DNA of 64,000 nt from contig JAYQSP010000008.1 of the NCBI GenBank assembly GCA_038146925.1, forward strand, positions 248,001-312,000. Direction: 5' to 3'. Below, piece after piece: positions 16,496 to 24,548 of the stretch. This DNA comes from UBA830 sp038146925 (lineage in GTDB: Bacteria > Pseudomonadota > Alphaproteobacteria > MPNO01 > UBA830). Position numbers and translations under genes: made by a program. The stretch's first letter is position 1. Each line of letters starts with the position of its first letter. The notes below the pieces were generated by a model, which saw only the letters and a program-made list of their open reading frames with translations, ran no database searches and had not been told where the DNA came from.

Positions 16496-17485
16496 ATGGC
16501 CAAGCCGCACGACGACTACGAGCCGAATCCCGTATTTCTCCAGGCCTTTCCCGAAATGTCGGGGAACGATCTCAACGGTCTTGGCGAAACCGAGCGGCGC
16601 CCGGCGTCGCCGTTCTTCTGGCATCCGCCAACGAAACAGCCGTTTGGCGCATTGCAGGACGCGGTGCTGGATCATCACCGTCAGTCGCCGCTGATCCGTC
16701 AGACCTATTCGCCCGATGCCCCGCGCGGTCCGAAAGCGGTTGAGATCGCCCCAAGGCGCATCGACAGGGAACCGAACGACTGGGTCGCCGAAATCAAGCA
16801 ATTCGCCCTCGATAACGAAGCCGACATGGTCGGTATCGTGCCCATGTCGCCCGACTACGTCTATGAAGGCTACGAGATCAATGAGGCTTGGGTAATCATG
16901 ATCGGCGTGGCGATGGACCACGAGCGGCTCAACGCCGCCCCCGACACCATCGAAACGGCGGAGTCCAGCGTCGAAGTCGGCGAACAGTACAACCGCGCCG
17001 CTCGTGTCAGCCGTAATCTGTCCAACTACATTATGGAACAGGGACATTACGCGAAGGCCTATGCCGGGCCGTATGCGTCGGCGCTGCTGATGATCCCGCC
17101 CGCCATCGCCGCCGGGTTCGGCGAGCTCGGCAAGCACGGCTCGATGATCAACCGGCAATACGGCTCGTCCTTCCGCCTGTCGGCGGTCACCACCGACATG
17201 CCGCTGATCGGCGACGCGCCCGACATGTTCGGCGCCGACGATTTCTGCTCCAGCTGTCAGGTCTGCACGAAGGCATGCCCGCCCGGCGCAATCTCCGAAA
17301 CCAAGCAGACCGTGCGCGGGGTCGAGAAATGGTACGTCGATTTTGACAAATGCATACCCTTTTTCGGCGAAGCGCTGGGCTGCGGCATCTGCATCGCCCG
17401 ATGCCCGTGGTCGCGCCCCGGCACGGCGCCGAAACTGGCGGAAAAGATGACCGCGCGCCGGGCGAGAAAGACGGAAGAAGCTTAG
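16496..17485 (+). CDS. Reductive dehalogenase/QueG-like cobamide and 2x[4Fe-4S] protein
   Basis: 329 residues, 12 bases after the monooxygenase. Two ferredoxin cluster motifs are complete: Cys251-x2-Cys254-x2-Cys257-x3-Cys261-Pro and Cys286-x9-Cys296-x2-Cys299-x3-Cys303-Pro. The preceding region (AIAAGFGELGKHGSMINRQYG, read in two parts, then SAVTTDMPL) is the cobamide-binding core shared by reductive dehalogenases and epoxyqueuosine reductase. There is no Tat signal, no RdhB-like anchor gene and no NAD/flavin reductase domain, so it resembles the soluble, shorter RdhA-like proteins of aerobes. Dehalogenation or another cobalamin-dependent reduction is possible. It overlaps the convergent FAD oxidoreductase by four bases. 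Confidence 0.82.
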   Translation: MAKPHDDYEPNPVFLQAFPEMSGNDLNGLGETERRPASPFFWHPPTKQPFGALQDAVLDHHRQSPLIRQTYSPDAPRGPKAVEIAPRRIDREPNDWVAEIKQFALDNEADMVGIVPMSPDYVYEGYEINEAWVIMIGVAMDHERLNAAPDTIETAESSVEVGEQYNRAARVSRNLSNYIMEQGHYAKAYAGPYASALLMIPPAIAAGFGELGKHGSMINRQYGSSFRLSAVTTDMPLIGDAPDMFGADDFCSSCQVCTKACPPGAISETKQTVRGVEKWYVDFDKCIPFFGEALGCGICIARCPWSRPGTAPKLAEKMTARRARKTEEA

Positions 17486-18969
17486 GCGGTAAGAAGATCG
17501 TCGTCGTTACGGCCGGCGAGCGCTGCGTGACGGCCGGCGATGCGGCCCGACGTGAAGCCCCAACCGAGATGATGCCCGTGTCCTTCGAGCAATAGCCCGC
17601 CCTGTCCGGTCGACCCCGCGGCGTATAACCCCGGTATCGGCAGGTCGCCGTTGCCGAGCACCTGAAGATTCTCGTTCACGGCAAGGCCGCCATCCGTCGT
17701 CATGATGTAGGACTGAACCGGTCCCAGCGCGACGAAAGGCGGCGTCGCGCAGGGGCGTCGGTCGCCGTTAGCATCCTTGGCGTTGTACTCGGCAACCGCC
17801 TGTTCGAGTTTCACAGGATCCATGCCGGTCTTCGACGCCAGCTCTGCCAGTGAGTTGGCGCGGAAGAAGATATCCGGACGGTTGCGGCGGTAATCGTCCA
17901 GATAGGCATAGGCGATCCCCGGCGCGGTCGAGATAAAGTTCGGCCACGCCCGGAATGCGTCCGCCAGTTCGCCGTCCATCACCACGAATGCCTCGCCGTC
18001 GGGCTGATCCGGCATTTGATCCGACGGATTGTCCGTTTCGTCGGAAAACCGTTCGCCGTTGCGATTGATCAGCAGCGCTCCCTGCCGGTACAGATCGAGC
18101 GACGGCATCAGCGCCGTCGTCAGAAACCCCAGGATAAACGGGCGCAGTATGCGCGCAGGCACATGGTCGATCGACCAGCGCACCGCCCGTGCCAGCCACA
18201 GCCAGGGCGGTAGCTTGCGCACCAAGGTCATTTTCGCGGGCGGCCGGAACCGTATTTCCGGACCCAGCGCCACGTCGCCGTTCAGGATGCGTCCTCCCAG
18301 CGCCGTCACCGGGTCGTGCCAGTCGCCCATGCTGGCCGGGTTGAAGCCGTCGACGCGGGCCATGTTCGGTGGCATGTAGCGTTGTTTAAGTGCGTCGTTG
18401 GAAGAGAAATCGCCGGCCGCCAGGATCACGCCCCGACCCGCCCGTATCTTATCGCCGCCCGCAACGACGCCGGTCACGCGGCCTTTTTCGACGATCAGGT
18501 CCTCGAGCGGGGTGGACAGCCGGATTTCGACGCCCAGCTTTGCCGCATGTTTCGACAGGTGATGTATCAGCATCCGGGAGTTCGGCAGAATATTGTGCAT
18601 GCGCGGCTGAGTGTGCGGTGGCTCCGGCATGGGGCCGTAGAACACCAGCCCCAGCGACAGCAGCCAGTCGAACGTCGGCGGCGAGTTATCGACCAGGACG
18701 CGGCGTAACTTCAGGTTGTCGCGCCCTTTCAGCTGCTCATGATGGAAAAGTTCCATATCCGCAAAATGTCGGTCCGGCGTGTCGTAAATATCGTCTGCGC
18801 GCTGATGCGGCGACGCGCTCGTCGTGATAGATCCGACGGACCAGACGGATGTGCCGCCCAGTTCCGGGTTTTTCTCGATCATCACGGCCTTCGCGCCGTT
18901 CTCCGCGGCCGAGATGGAAGCCGCGAGACCAGCGCTGCCACTACCGACGACGATGACGTCGAATTCCAT
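17482..18969 (-). CDS. FAD-dependent oxidoreductase of the fumarate reductase/3-ketosteroid dehydrogenase type
   Basis: 495 residues from MEFDVIVVGSGSAGLAA at 18969, with AGGA about ten bases upstream. The N-terminal FAD motif VVGSGSAGLAASISAAENGAKAV is split from its return segment, ARGVI-like AGRGVILAAGDFSSND. The C-terminal TTDGGLAVNENLQVLG and GLYAAGSTGQGGLLLEGHGHHLGWGFTSGR are hallmarks of the flavocytochrome c/KstD group. It reduces or dehydrogenates carbon-carbon bonds next to an activating carbonyl. It follows the ornithine cyclodeaminase-like gene by ten bases on the same strand. Confidence 0.88.
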   Translation of the reverse strand: MEFDVIVVGSGSAGLAASISAAENGAKAVMIEKNPELGGTSVWSVGSITTSASPHQRADDIYDTPDRHFADMELFHHEQLKGRDNLKLRRVLVDNSPPTFDWLLSLGLVFYGPMPEPPHTQPRMHNILPNSRMLIHHLSKHAAKLGVEIRLSTPLEDLIVEKGRVTGVVAGGDKIRAGRGVILAAGDFSSNDALKQRYMPPNMARVDGFNPASMGDWHDPVTALGGRILNGDVALGPEIRFRPPAKMTLVRKLPPWLWLARAVRWSIDHVPARILRPFILGFLTTALMPSLDLYRQGALLINRNGERFSDETDNPSDQMPDQPDGEAFVVMDGELADAFRAWPNFISTAPGIAYAYLDDYRRNRPDIFFRANSLAELASKTGMDPVKLEQAVAEYNAKDANGDRRPCATPPFVALGPVQSYIMTTDGGLAVNENLQVLGNGDLPIPGLYAAGSTGQGGLLLEGHGHHLGWGFTSGRIAGRHAALAGRNDDDLLTA

Positions 18970-18979
18970 TTCCGGGTTC

Positions 18980-19969
18980 CTAGAAGAGCCTCGGCGGAAT
19001 CTTGATCCGCTGAGGTACGGAGTGCCCCCTGTTTTCGGCGCGGGCACGTTTGAGGATTTCGATCGCCAACGCCAGATCGGACAGGCCCATGCCCATCGCC
19101 TTGAACAACGTTACATCGGCATCGTCCGGCCGCGTCTGGTCCGCCGAAATCAGTGAAGCGATATTGCGCACATCCCTCCATGCGTCTTCGTCTTCGCCAT
19201 AATGGGCGCGAAATTCGGTCGACAGATCACGCACGCTTTGGAGCGAGTCCACGGCGACGATATCGGCCCGGTTGAAGACGTCATCGGTGAACTCGACGCG
19301 TGACGGGACGATCGCGCCCATGGCGTTCAGATGACTTCCTTTTGCCAGCATATCGCCGGTCAGAAAGGCTTCGGTCGAGTTCGTGATCAGGGTGACCAGG
19401 GGCGAATTCGAGACCGCGTCCTGGACCGTATCCACGGCACGTGTCGGTATGCCGAGCGTTGCAGTAACGTTCTCGGCAAAGGCCTGGCGGGTATCCGGAC
19501 TCCGGCTCAACACCCGGATTTCTTTCAGCGGACGGACGGCGTGCACAGCGGCGATCTGAGGCAGGGATTGCTTGCCAGTGCCGACAATGCCCATATGGTC
19601 CGCATCCGCGGGGGCGAGACGCTTTGTGCCCACGCCGGTGACCGATGCCGTTCGCATCTGGCCAAGTGCCGTCGCTTCGATTACGGCAAGGCAGGCGCCG
19701 TCTTCCATGGAGAACAGCGTCATGGTGGTTTGAGATTTTCCCTGCACATTGATCCAGGTCTTGAAGCCGCAGATACCTTCGCCCGATGCCGCGCCGCCGA
19801 TCGCATGCATTGCGTCGTTCTCGGCCACCATCAGATGGGTTTTGGGCATGCTTCCAGCCTCGCCGGTCGCTTCCAGCGCCAGCGTACGTTCGAGCGCATC
19901 AATCGCTTCCGGTAGGCTGATCAACTCCACCACGTCTGCTTCGGTGATCCAGATCGGTGCGTTCGGCAT
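18980..19969 (-). CDS. Ornithine cyclodeaminase/mu-crystallin family protein
   Basis: 329 residues from MPNAPIWITEADVVEL at 19969, with GGGAGA nine bases upstream (the frame extends to 20050 without support). Signatures are MPKTHLMVAEND, CGFKTWINVQGKSQTTMTLFS, TALGQMRTASVTGVGTKRLAP, the NAD-binding MGIVGTGKQSLPQIAAV and HLNAMGAIVPSR. Family members deaminate ornithine or reduce imines and ketimines. The TRAP-permease remnant upstream is on the opposite strand. Confidence 0.9.
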   Translation of the reverse strand: MPNAPIWITEADVVELISLPEAIDALERTLALEATGEAGSMPKTHLMVAENDAMHAIGGAASGEGICGFKTWINVQGKSQTTMTLFSMEDGACLAVIEATALGQMRTASVTGVGTKRLAPADADHMGIVGTGKQSLPQIAAVHAVRPLKEIRVLSRSPDTRQAFAENVTATLGIPTRAVDTVQDAVSNSPLVTLITNSTEAFLTGDMLAKGSHLNAMGAIVPSRVEFTDDVFNRADIVAVDSLQSVRDLSTEFRAHYGEDEDAWRDVRNIASLISADQTRPDDADVTLFKAMGMGLSDLALAIEILKRARAENRGHSVPQRIKIPPRLF

Positions 19970-20158
19970 GTTCGGCGGTCTCCCTGTTCTGCACGAATAT
20001 ACAGCAGGGAAAGCGGGTTGAGAATTCGGGAGGGTGTCCCTGTGAGGCACGCTCTATGGAAAAGCCTGCCCCTACCGATCTTTGTTTGTACTGCAGTCGC
20101 TCGGCAGATACACTCGGCCCATTCATGCCGGACCTCAACCGGAGAGTTCACAAGCCTT

Positions 20159-20323
20159 GGTCTGAACGTATTCGTTATCAATTCGATGGCAAATGATGTG
20201 CCGATGATCGAAACCTTCAAGAGAGTTTTGCCGTTTTTCCTTTCCGACGCGGTACGGTTCGCGATCATTATTGCTTTTCCGGCGATCGAGATGTTTCTGC
20301 CACGATCCCCGGAAATTTCATGA
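20159..20323 (+). pseudogene. C-terminal remnant of a TRAP transporter large permease (DctM)
   Basis: 54 codons reading GLNVFVINSMANDVPM, then VLPFFLSDAVRFAIIIAFPA, ending PEIS. This is the conserved C-terminus of DctM permeases (last transmembrane helix). Nothing upstream in any frame gives the rest of the roughly 430-residue protein, so all other helices are lost. Its TGA overlaps the ATG of the LOG gene in ATGA, which shows the two were once coupled in one operon. The remaining bases 19970-20158 hold no recognisable gene. Confidence 0.75.
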
Positions 20324-21135
20324 CCACCAACCAGGCTTATCCGCCGCGCGCATATCGCGACCAAGAATTCATGAATTCGCCAGAAGCGCGCCCGTTGCGC
20401 ATTCTGGCCGAGTATCTCGAACCTCAGGAGCGCTTCAAGGCATTCAACATCAAGGACACCATTCTAGTCTTCGGATCCGCCCGGCTGCTGCCCCGTAACG
20501 AGGCCGAAAAGCGCCTCGAGGCGGCGAAGGCGGGTGACGGTGATCTCACGGAGGCACAGGCCGATCTTCGGATGTCCCGCTATTACGAGGAAACCCGCGA
20601 ACTGACCTTCCGGCTGACCGAATGGTCGAAGAACCTGAAAGGCACGGGGCGGCGTTTCGTGATTTGTTCCGGCGGCGGGCCCGGCATCATGGAGGCCGCG
20701 AACCGCGGCGCGTCCGAGGCGAGAGGCGAAAATATCGGTCTTGGTATCTCCCTGCCCAGGGAACAGGGGGTCAATCCTTATGTCACCCACAAACTTGCCT
20801 TCGAATTCCATTACTTTTTCACCCGGAAATTCTGGTTCCTGTATCTGGCGAAGGCGATGGTCATCATGCCGGGCGGGTTCGGAACGCTGGACGAGTTTTT
20901 CGAAGGGCTGACCTTGATCCAGACTGGCAAGATCAAGAAAACCCTGCCGATCATCCTTTACGGTAGCGATTTCTGGGGCAAGGTTCTGAACCTGGACGCG
21001 CTGGTTGAATTCGGCACCATCAGCCGGGCCGACCTGGATCTTTTTCAGGTCGTGGATACCGTTGACGACGCGTACGAGATTATTACCAAAGGCCTCGAGA
21101 AAAGTGCCGTCGACCATCCGGGAATCGGGCTGTAG
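20320..21135 (+). CDS. LOG/TIGR00730 Rossmann-fold nucleotide phosphoribohydrolase-like protein
   Basis: 271 residues. It has the GGGPGIMEAANRGA nucleotide-binding segment and the diagnostic PGGFGTLDEFFE motif of LOG/YgdH-type nucleosidases (often misnamed lysine decarboxylases). Such enzymes remove ribose 5-phosphate from nucleotides. The N-terminal 70 residues are longer than in the minimal LOG family, similar to the larger bacterial group. It is followed 32 bases later by the HDO gene on the same strand. Confidence 0.88.
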   Translation: MTTNQAYPPRAYRDQEFMNSPEARPLRILAEYLEPQERFKAFNIKDTILVFGSARLLPRNEAEKRLEAAKAGDGDLTEAQADLRMSRYYEETRELTFRLTEWSKNLKGTGRRFVICSGGGPGIMEAANRGASEARGENIGLGISLPREQGVNPYVTHKLAFEFHYFFTRKFWFLYLAKAMVIMPGGFGTLDEFFEGLTLIQTGKIKKTLPIILYGSDFWGKVLNLDALVEFGTISRADLDLFQVVDTVDDAYEIITKGLEKSAVDHPGIGL

Positions 21136-21167
21136 CGCATCGATCACATGGTAAGGAGGAACTGTAG

Positions 21168-21905
21168 ATGACTCAATCTATTGGCAGCAGAATCGTGGCC
21201 ATTCGGGACAAATGGCATACCAAAAATCATCCGTTTTTCCGGATGATGCTCAATGGATCGCTAGAACTGTATCCACTCGGCGTATATATGGCGAGTCACT
21301 TCAAGTTCGTGGAAGTGGCGTTGCCTTCATTCGGGTTTTTGCTTTGGAAAGGGCCGCAGGACGTCAAACACGCGGTTATCGAAAACTTGGCTGAGGAGGA
21401 AGGGCTGGTTGCCATTCCCAGGCCGGGGCATGAGCCTCACGATCACACCCGAATGATCTTCGATTTCTGCAACGCCGCAGGACTTGGAGATGAAGATGTC
21501 CGGACTTTTGAAATCGGTCCGGCATGGCATGCGCGGCGTTTGCACTACGCGCATACCCTGCGCGAGGAGGCGCTCGGCACCATTCTTGCCATGCAGGCGA
21601 CGCAGGAGGGGCAGCAACCGGCCCTGAACAAGGAAATCACGATCCCTTCCTTCGTCGAACACTATGGATTCGACCGGAACTCAAAAGAGATCGCATTTTT
21701 TGTTGAACACGCTGAAGCCGACGAGGAACATTCCGAGCGTCAGATGGCCCTGTGCGAGAAATATATCGATTCGCCCTCCGTCGCCGAGCGAGCGCTGGAA
21801 GTTTGCGAGGAAGCATGCATGCTGAGGTGGGAGTCCGTTACGGAAATCTACCGCACACACGTTTTGAGAGAAGAACGCCTGCTGCCTCCGGGAGTAGCCG
21901 CGTGA
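21168..21905 (+). CDS. Heme-oxygenase-like diiron (HDO superfamily; CADD/PqqC/TenA-like) protein
   Basis: 245 residues, start at 21168 behind a near-perfect TAAGGAGG. The all-helical fold carries His181-x3-Asp185-x2-His188 (HAEADEEH), the signature of heme-oxygenase-like diiron oxidases/oxygenases. A Glu-rich helix (ENLAEEEG, 72-79) and His residues in GHEPHDH (88-93) provide further candidate iron ligands. Characterised members oxidise fatty acids (UndA), amino-acid side chains (SznF-type), or make p-aminobenzoate (CADD); PqqC lacks iron. The substrate here is unknown. It is paired with the LOG gene and convergent with the UbiD operon. Confidence 0.78.
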   Translation: MTQSIGSRIVAIRDKWHTKNHPFFRMMLNGSLELYPLGVYMASHFKFVEVALPSFGFLLWKGPQDVKHAVIENLAEEEGLVAIPRPGHEPHDHTRMIFDFCNAAGLGDEDVRTFEIGPAWHARRLHYAHTLREEALGTILAMQATQEGQQPALNKEITIPSFVEHYGFDRNSKEIAFFVEHAEADEEHSERQMALCEKYIDSPSVAERALEVCEEACMLRWESVTEIYRTHVLREERLLPPGVAA

Positions 21906-22001
21906 CGATCCGATTTGCAGGTTCGTAACGTCTCCAGCAATCGCTGCGGTTTAACTGAGACCGGGTTAGCAAGACCGTGAAGGGACGGGCTGCGTCGGCC
22001 G

Positions 22002-23405
22002 CTAGGGCAGAAAATCGTCCAGATCGACGTGATCGAAATTGCGCGGCATCGCGCGTTCGAACTGGTCGCGGGCATCGCCCTGAGTTACCGCCGGCTTGGT
22101 TGCGTCGATCATCCACTTGGTGCCGATCCGGTGAAAACTGTTCTGGCCCGGTACGACCGGCGAGATGTTGTCCAGCGCAAAGACGCGTGTGTTCGGGATC
22201 ATGACGATGTCACGCTCCGCATGGACACGGGTGGTCATCGACCACATAACCTGGCGGAGGTCGTTGGCGTCGATGTCGTCGTCGACAGCGACAGCGAGCT
22301 TTGGATGTAGATAGGCGCCTGACAGCGCTGCCATCAGGGCCGTCTTGGCCTGGCCTTCTACCCGCGGCCGGATTTTCAGAACCACCATCATCATCCCGGC
22401 TGAGGGATGGCAGCGGACGTCCAGAAGGTCGAGGCCGCCCTCGACGTTTTTCAGCTGTTCCTTGGTCGCGATCTCGATGCCCAGCGCCATGGTACCCTGG
22501 GTGTCGGTGGTCGGGTAGCCGCAATGGACTGCATAGAAGATCGGGTCCTTTCGGCGAGTCATGCAGTTGATGCGGAAAACGTTTGCATGGGTGGCTTCCG
22601 CATAGGTGCCCGGTATTTCGCCGAAGGGGCCTTCCGGCACCATCCTGTCGAACAGGATTTCGCCTTCGAGCACCATTTCTGCTTCGGCGGGAACCTCTAT
22701 GTCGACGGTCTTGCACTTCACCATGCGGACGCCTTCGCCCAGAAGCGAGCCAGCAATTTCCAACTCGTCCTTGCCGTAGGTCGTTGTGAAGCCGGACCCG
22801 TAGAAGATCGCCGGATGGGCACCGTACACCATCGCCACCGGCATGCCGCGGCCTTCGGCGGCATACATGTCGTATATGCGCTTAGCCTGGCGCGGCACCA
22901 TGATGAAGCCCGTTTCGCGCTCGTTCAGGATCATCTGGCGATGTATCGACATGTTCCGTATGCCGGTTTTGGGGTCCTTCACGATGGCCATGCCGGAGGC
23001 GAAATAACGTCCGCCGTCTTCTTCCGAGGTCATCATCGACGGTACGTCGAGAATATTCACATCGTCGCCTTCGAAGACCACTTCCTGCACTGGTGCAGCG
23101 CTGGAATCGACCTCGACGGTCTTTATGGTGTTTTTCAGGCGGTTGCTGATTTCGTCGAGGATGTCGTCTTCGTCAACGCCCAGCCCGATGGCCCATTTTT
23201 TCCTGTCTGCAAGAATTTCGCTCGCCGCCTGCCAGCCGTTATGGCCCTTCAGATTGGTGAACAGGCTGGCCTTGCCGAGCTCGTTATAGGTTTTCCATTC
23301 GATCGCCGCCATGTTCTGCGCCGGGTCGACTTCCTTGGTGAAGCGAACCAGTTCGCCCTGCTGTTCCAGATTCTGCAGGAAAGTGCGGTATGACTGATCG
23401 GGCAT
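22002..23405 (-). CDS. UbiD-family prenyl-FMN-dependent decarboxylase (copy 1)
   Basis: 467 residues. UbiD features include PSMMTSEEDGGRYFASGMAI, NMSIHRQMI, PEGPFGEIPGTYAE and DDDIDANDLRQVMW. These cover the prFMN/metal-binding region (Asn-Met-Ser-x-His-Arg) and the acidic active-site segment. Family members reversibly decarboxylate alpha,beta-unsaturated or aromatic acids. The prFMN-making partner UbiX is not in the window. It is the last gene of a CoA-type catabolic operon, 63 bases after the acyl-CoA dehydrogenase. A second UbiD lies at 59085-60605. Confidence 0.92.
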   Translation of the reverse strand: MPDQSYRTFLQNLEQQGELVRFTKEVDPAQNMAAIEWKTYNELGKASLFTNLKGHNGWQAASEILADRKKWAIGLGVDEDDILDEISNRLKNTIKTVEVDSSAAPVQEVVFEGDDVNILDVPSMMTSEEDGGRYFASGMAIVKDPKTGIRNMSIHRQMILNERETGFIMVPRQAKRIYDMYAAEGRGMPVAMVYGAHPAIFYGSGFTTTYGKDELEIAGSLLGEGVRMVKCKTVDIEVPAEAEMVLEGEILFDRMVPEGPFGEIPGTYAEATHANVFRINCMTRRKDPIFYAVHCGYPTTDTQGTMALGIEIATKEQLKNVEGGLDLLDVRCHPSAGMMMVVLKIRPRVEGQAKTALMAALSGAYLHPKLAVAVDDDIDANDLRQVMWSMTTRVHAERDIVMIPNTRVFALDNISPVVPGQNSFHRIGTKWMIDATKPAVTQGDARDQFERAMPRNFDHVDLDDFLP

Positions 23406-23468
23406 GGTGTGATCCTTGAATTTCTCGCTTCTTCTTAAGGACAGAGCCGCGAAAGGGCAATCGCCGGC

Positions 23469-24548
23469 TCAGTCATGCGTCTCTGCACATTCCGCATAAC
23501 GTTTGCGGTGGAGTCCGGCATTGCCGTAGCGTGCGGCAAGCGTCATTGCCCGTTTGAGATGAAGCCCGATATCGTGCTCGTCGGTAAAGCCGATGCCGCC
23601 ATGCATCTGGATCGCCGATTTGCAGACATCGAGCGCCGATTTCGCGCCGCGCGACAGGGCGGCCGAAGCCAGACCAGGCGCGCCGCCGCCGCCGCCGTCA
23701 AGCGCGCCTGCCGCCTGGTAGATCAGCGAGCGGCACATTTCGATGGCGGCGAGATTGTCGACGGCGCGGTGTTGTAGCGCCTGAAAGGCGCCGATGGGTT
23801 TGTCGAACTGTTCGCGGGTCTTCAGATATTCGACCGTCAAATCCTGCGCGGCTTCCATGACGCCCAGCAGTTCGGCGGCGTTCGACAGATGCAGGGCATC
23901 CAGAAGCGCGGCGATGCGGGCAGGGGCTTCGTTCGGTCCGGCGACCATCGTGCCGGGCGCGTTGTTCAGCACGACGGTGCCCGTCGCGCCGCCGTCCATG
24001 GTCTCGTTCGCGACGATGTCCGTGACGCCGGCATCGACCAACGCCAGGACGATTCCGTCGGAGCCTGCGGCGGATACGAGAAACCCGGTGGCATCTCCCG
24101 GCACGGGCACGCCGGTTTTGACGCCGTCCAGTAGCAGGTTTTCTCCATCCGGTTCGGCGGTGACAGCCGGCGCCTCGTCGCCGATGGCGCGCGCTCCTTC
24201 CATCAGCGCCGGCAGGACGATGTTTTCGCCGGCAATGACGTCTCCCGCGCCATCGCCGAGGGCGCGGGCGACAGCAGCCACGGCGGCGACCGGTTCGGGG
24301 ACAAGGCCTTTGCCCAGTTCCTCGGATACCAGGCACAACTCCGTCAATTCGAGGTCGAGCCCGCCTGCCATTTCCGGCGCCAGGATCGCCAGCCACCCGG
24401 CATCCGCCGCCTGCCGCCAGATACCGGCGTCGATTTTGGCATCCGCGCCACGCAGTTCGCGCAGGCGGTCGGCGCCGCCGCGGCGATCCGCGAACGTCGC
24501 CGCGCTGTCGCGCAGCATGCCCTGCTCGTCGTTCAGAAGAAGATCCAT
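23469..24548 (-). CDS. Acyl-CoA dehydrogenase family protein, short-subunit (CaiA/FadE-beta) type
   Basis: 359 residues beginning MDLLLNDEQGMLRDSAATFA. The C-terminal FAD-binding segment (YLKTREQFDKPIGAFQALQHR and QMHGGIGFTDEHDIGLHLKRA, each split here) is clear. The length and diverged middle resemble the smaller subunit of alpha2beta2 acyl-CoA dehydrogenases; no partner subunit is adjacent. A glycine loop GGGGGAPG lies before the last helices. Its start base overlaps the stop of the ligase gene. Confidence 0.88.
   Translation of the reverse strand: MDLLLNDEQGMLRDSAATFADRRGGADRLRELRGADAKIDAGIWRQAADAGWLAILAPEMAGGLDLELTELCLVSEELGKGLVPEPVAAVAAVARALGDGAGDVIAGENIVLPALMEGARAIGDEAPAVTAEPDGENLLLDGVKTGVPVPGDATGFLVSAAGSDGIVLALVDAGVTDIVANETMDGGATGTVVLNNAPGTMVAGPNEAPARIAALLDALHLSNAAELLGVMEAAQDLTVEYLKTREQFDKPIGAFQALQHRAVDNLAAIEMCRSLIYQAAGALDGGGGGAPGLASAALSRGAKSALDVCKSAIQMHGGIGFTDEHDIGLHLKRAMTLAARYGNAGLHRKRYAECAETHD

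Noticed and set aside
15323..17158. 611-codon antisense ORF opposite the flavin monooxygenase and RdhA-like genes
   Set aside because: Same shadow effect; no motif, and two well-supported genes occupy the other strand.
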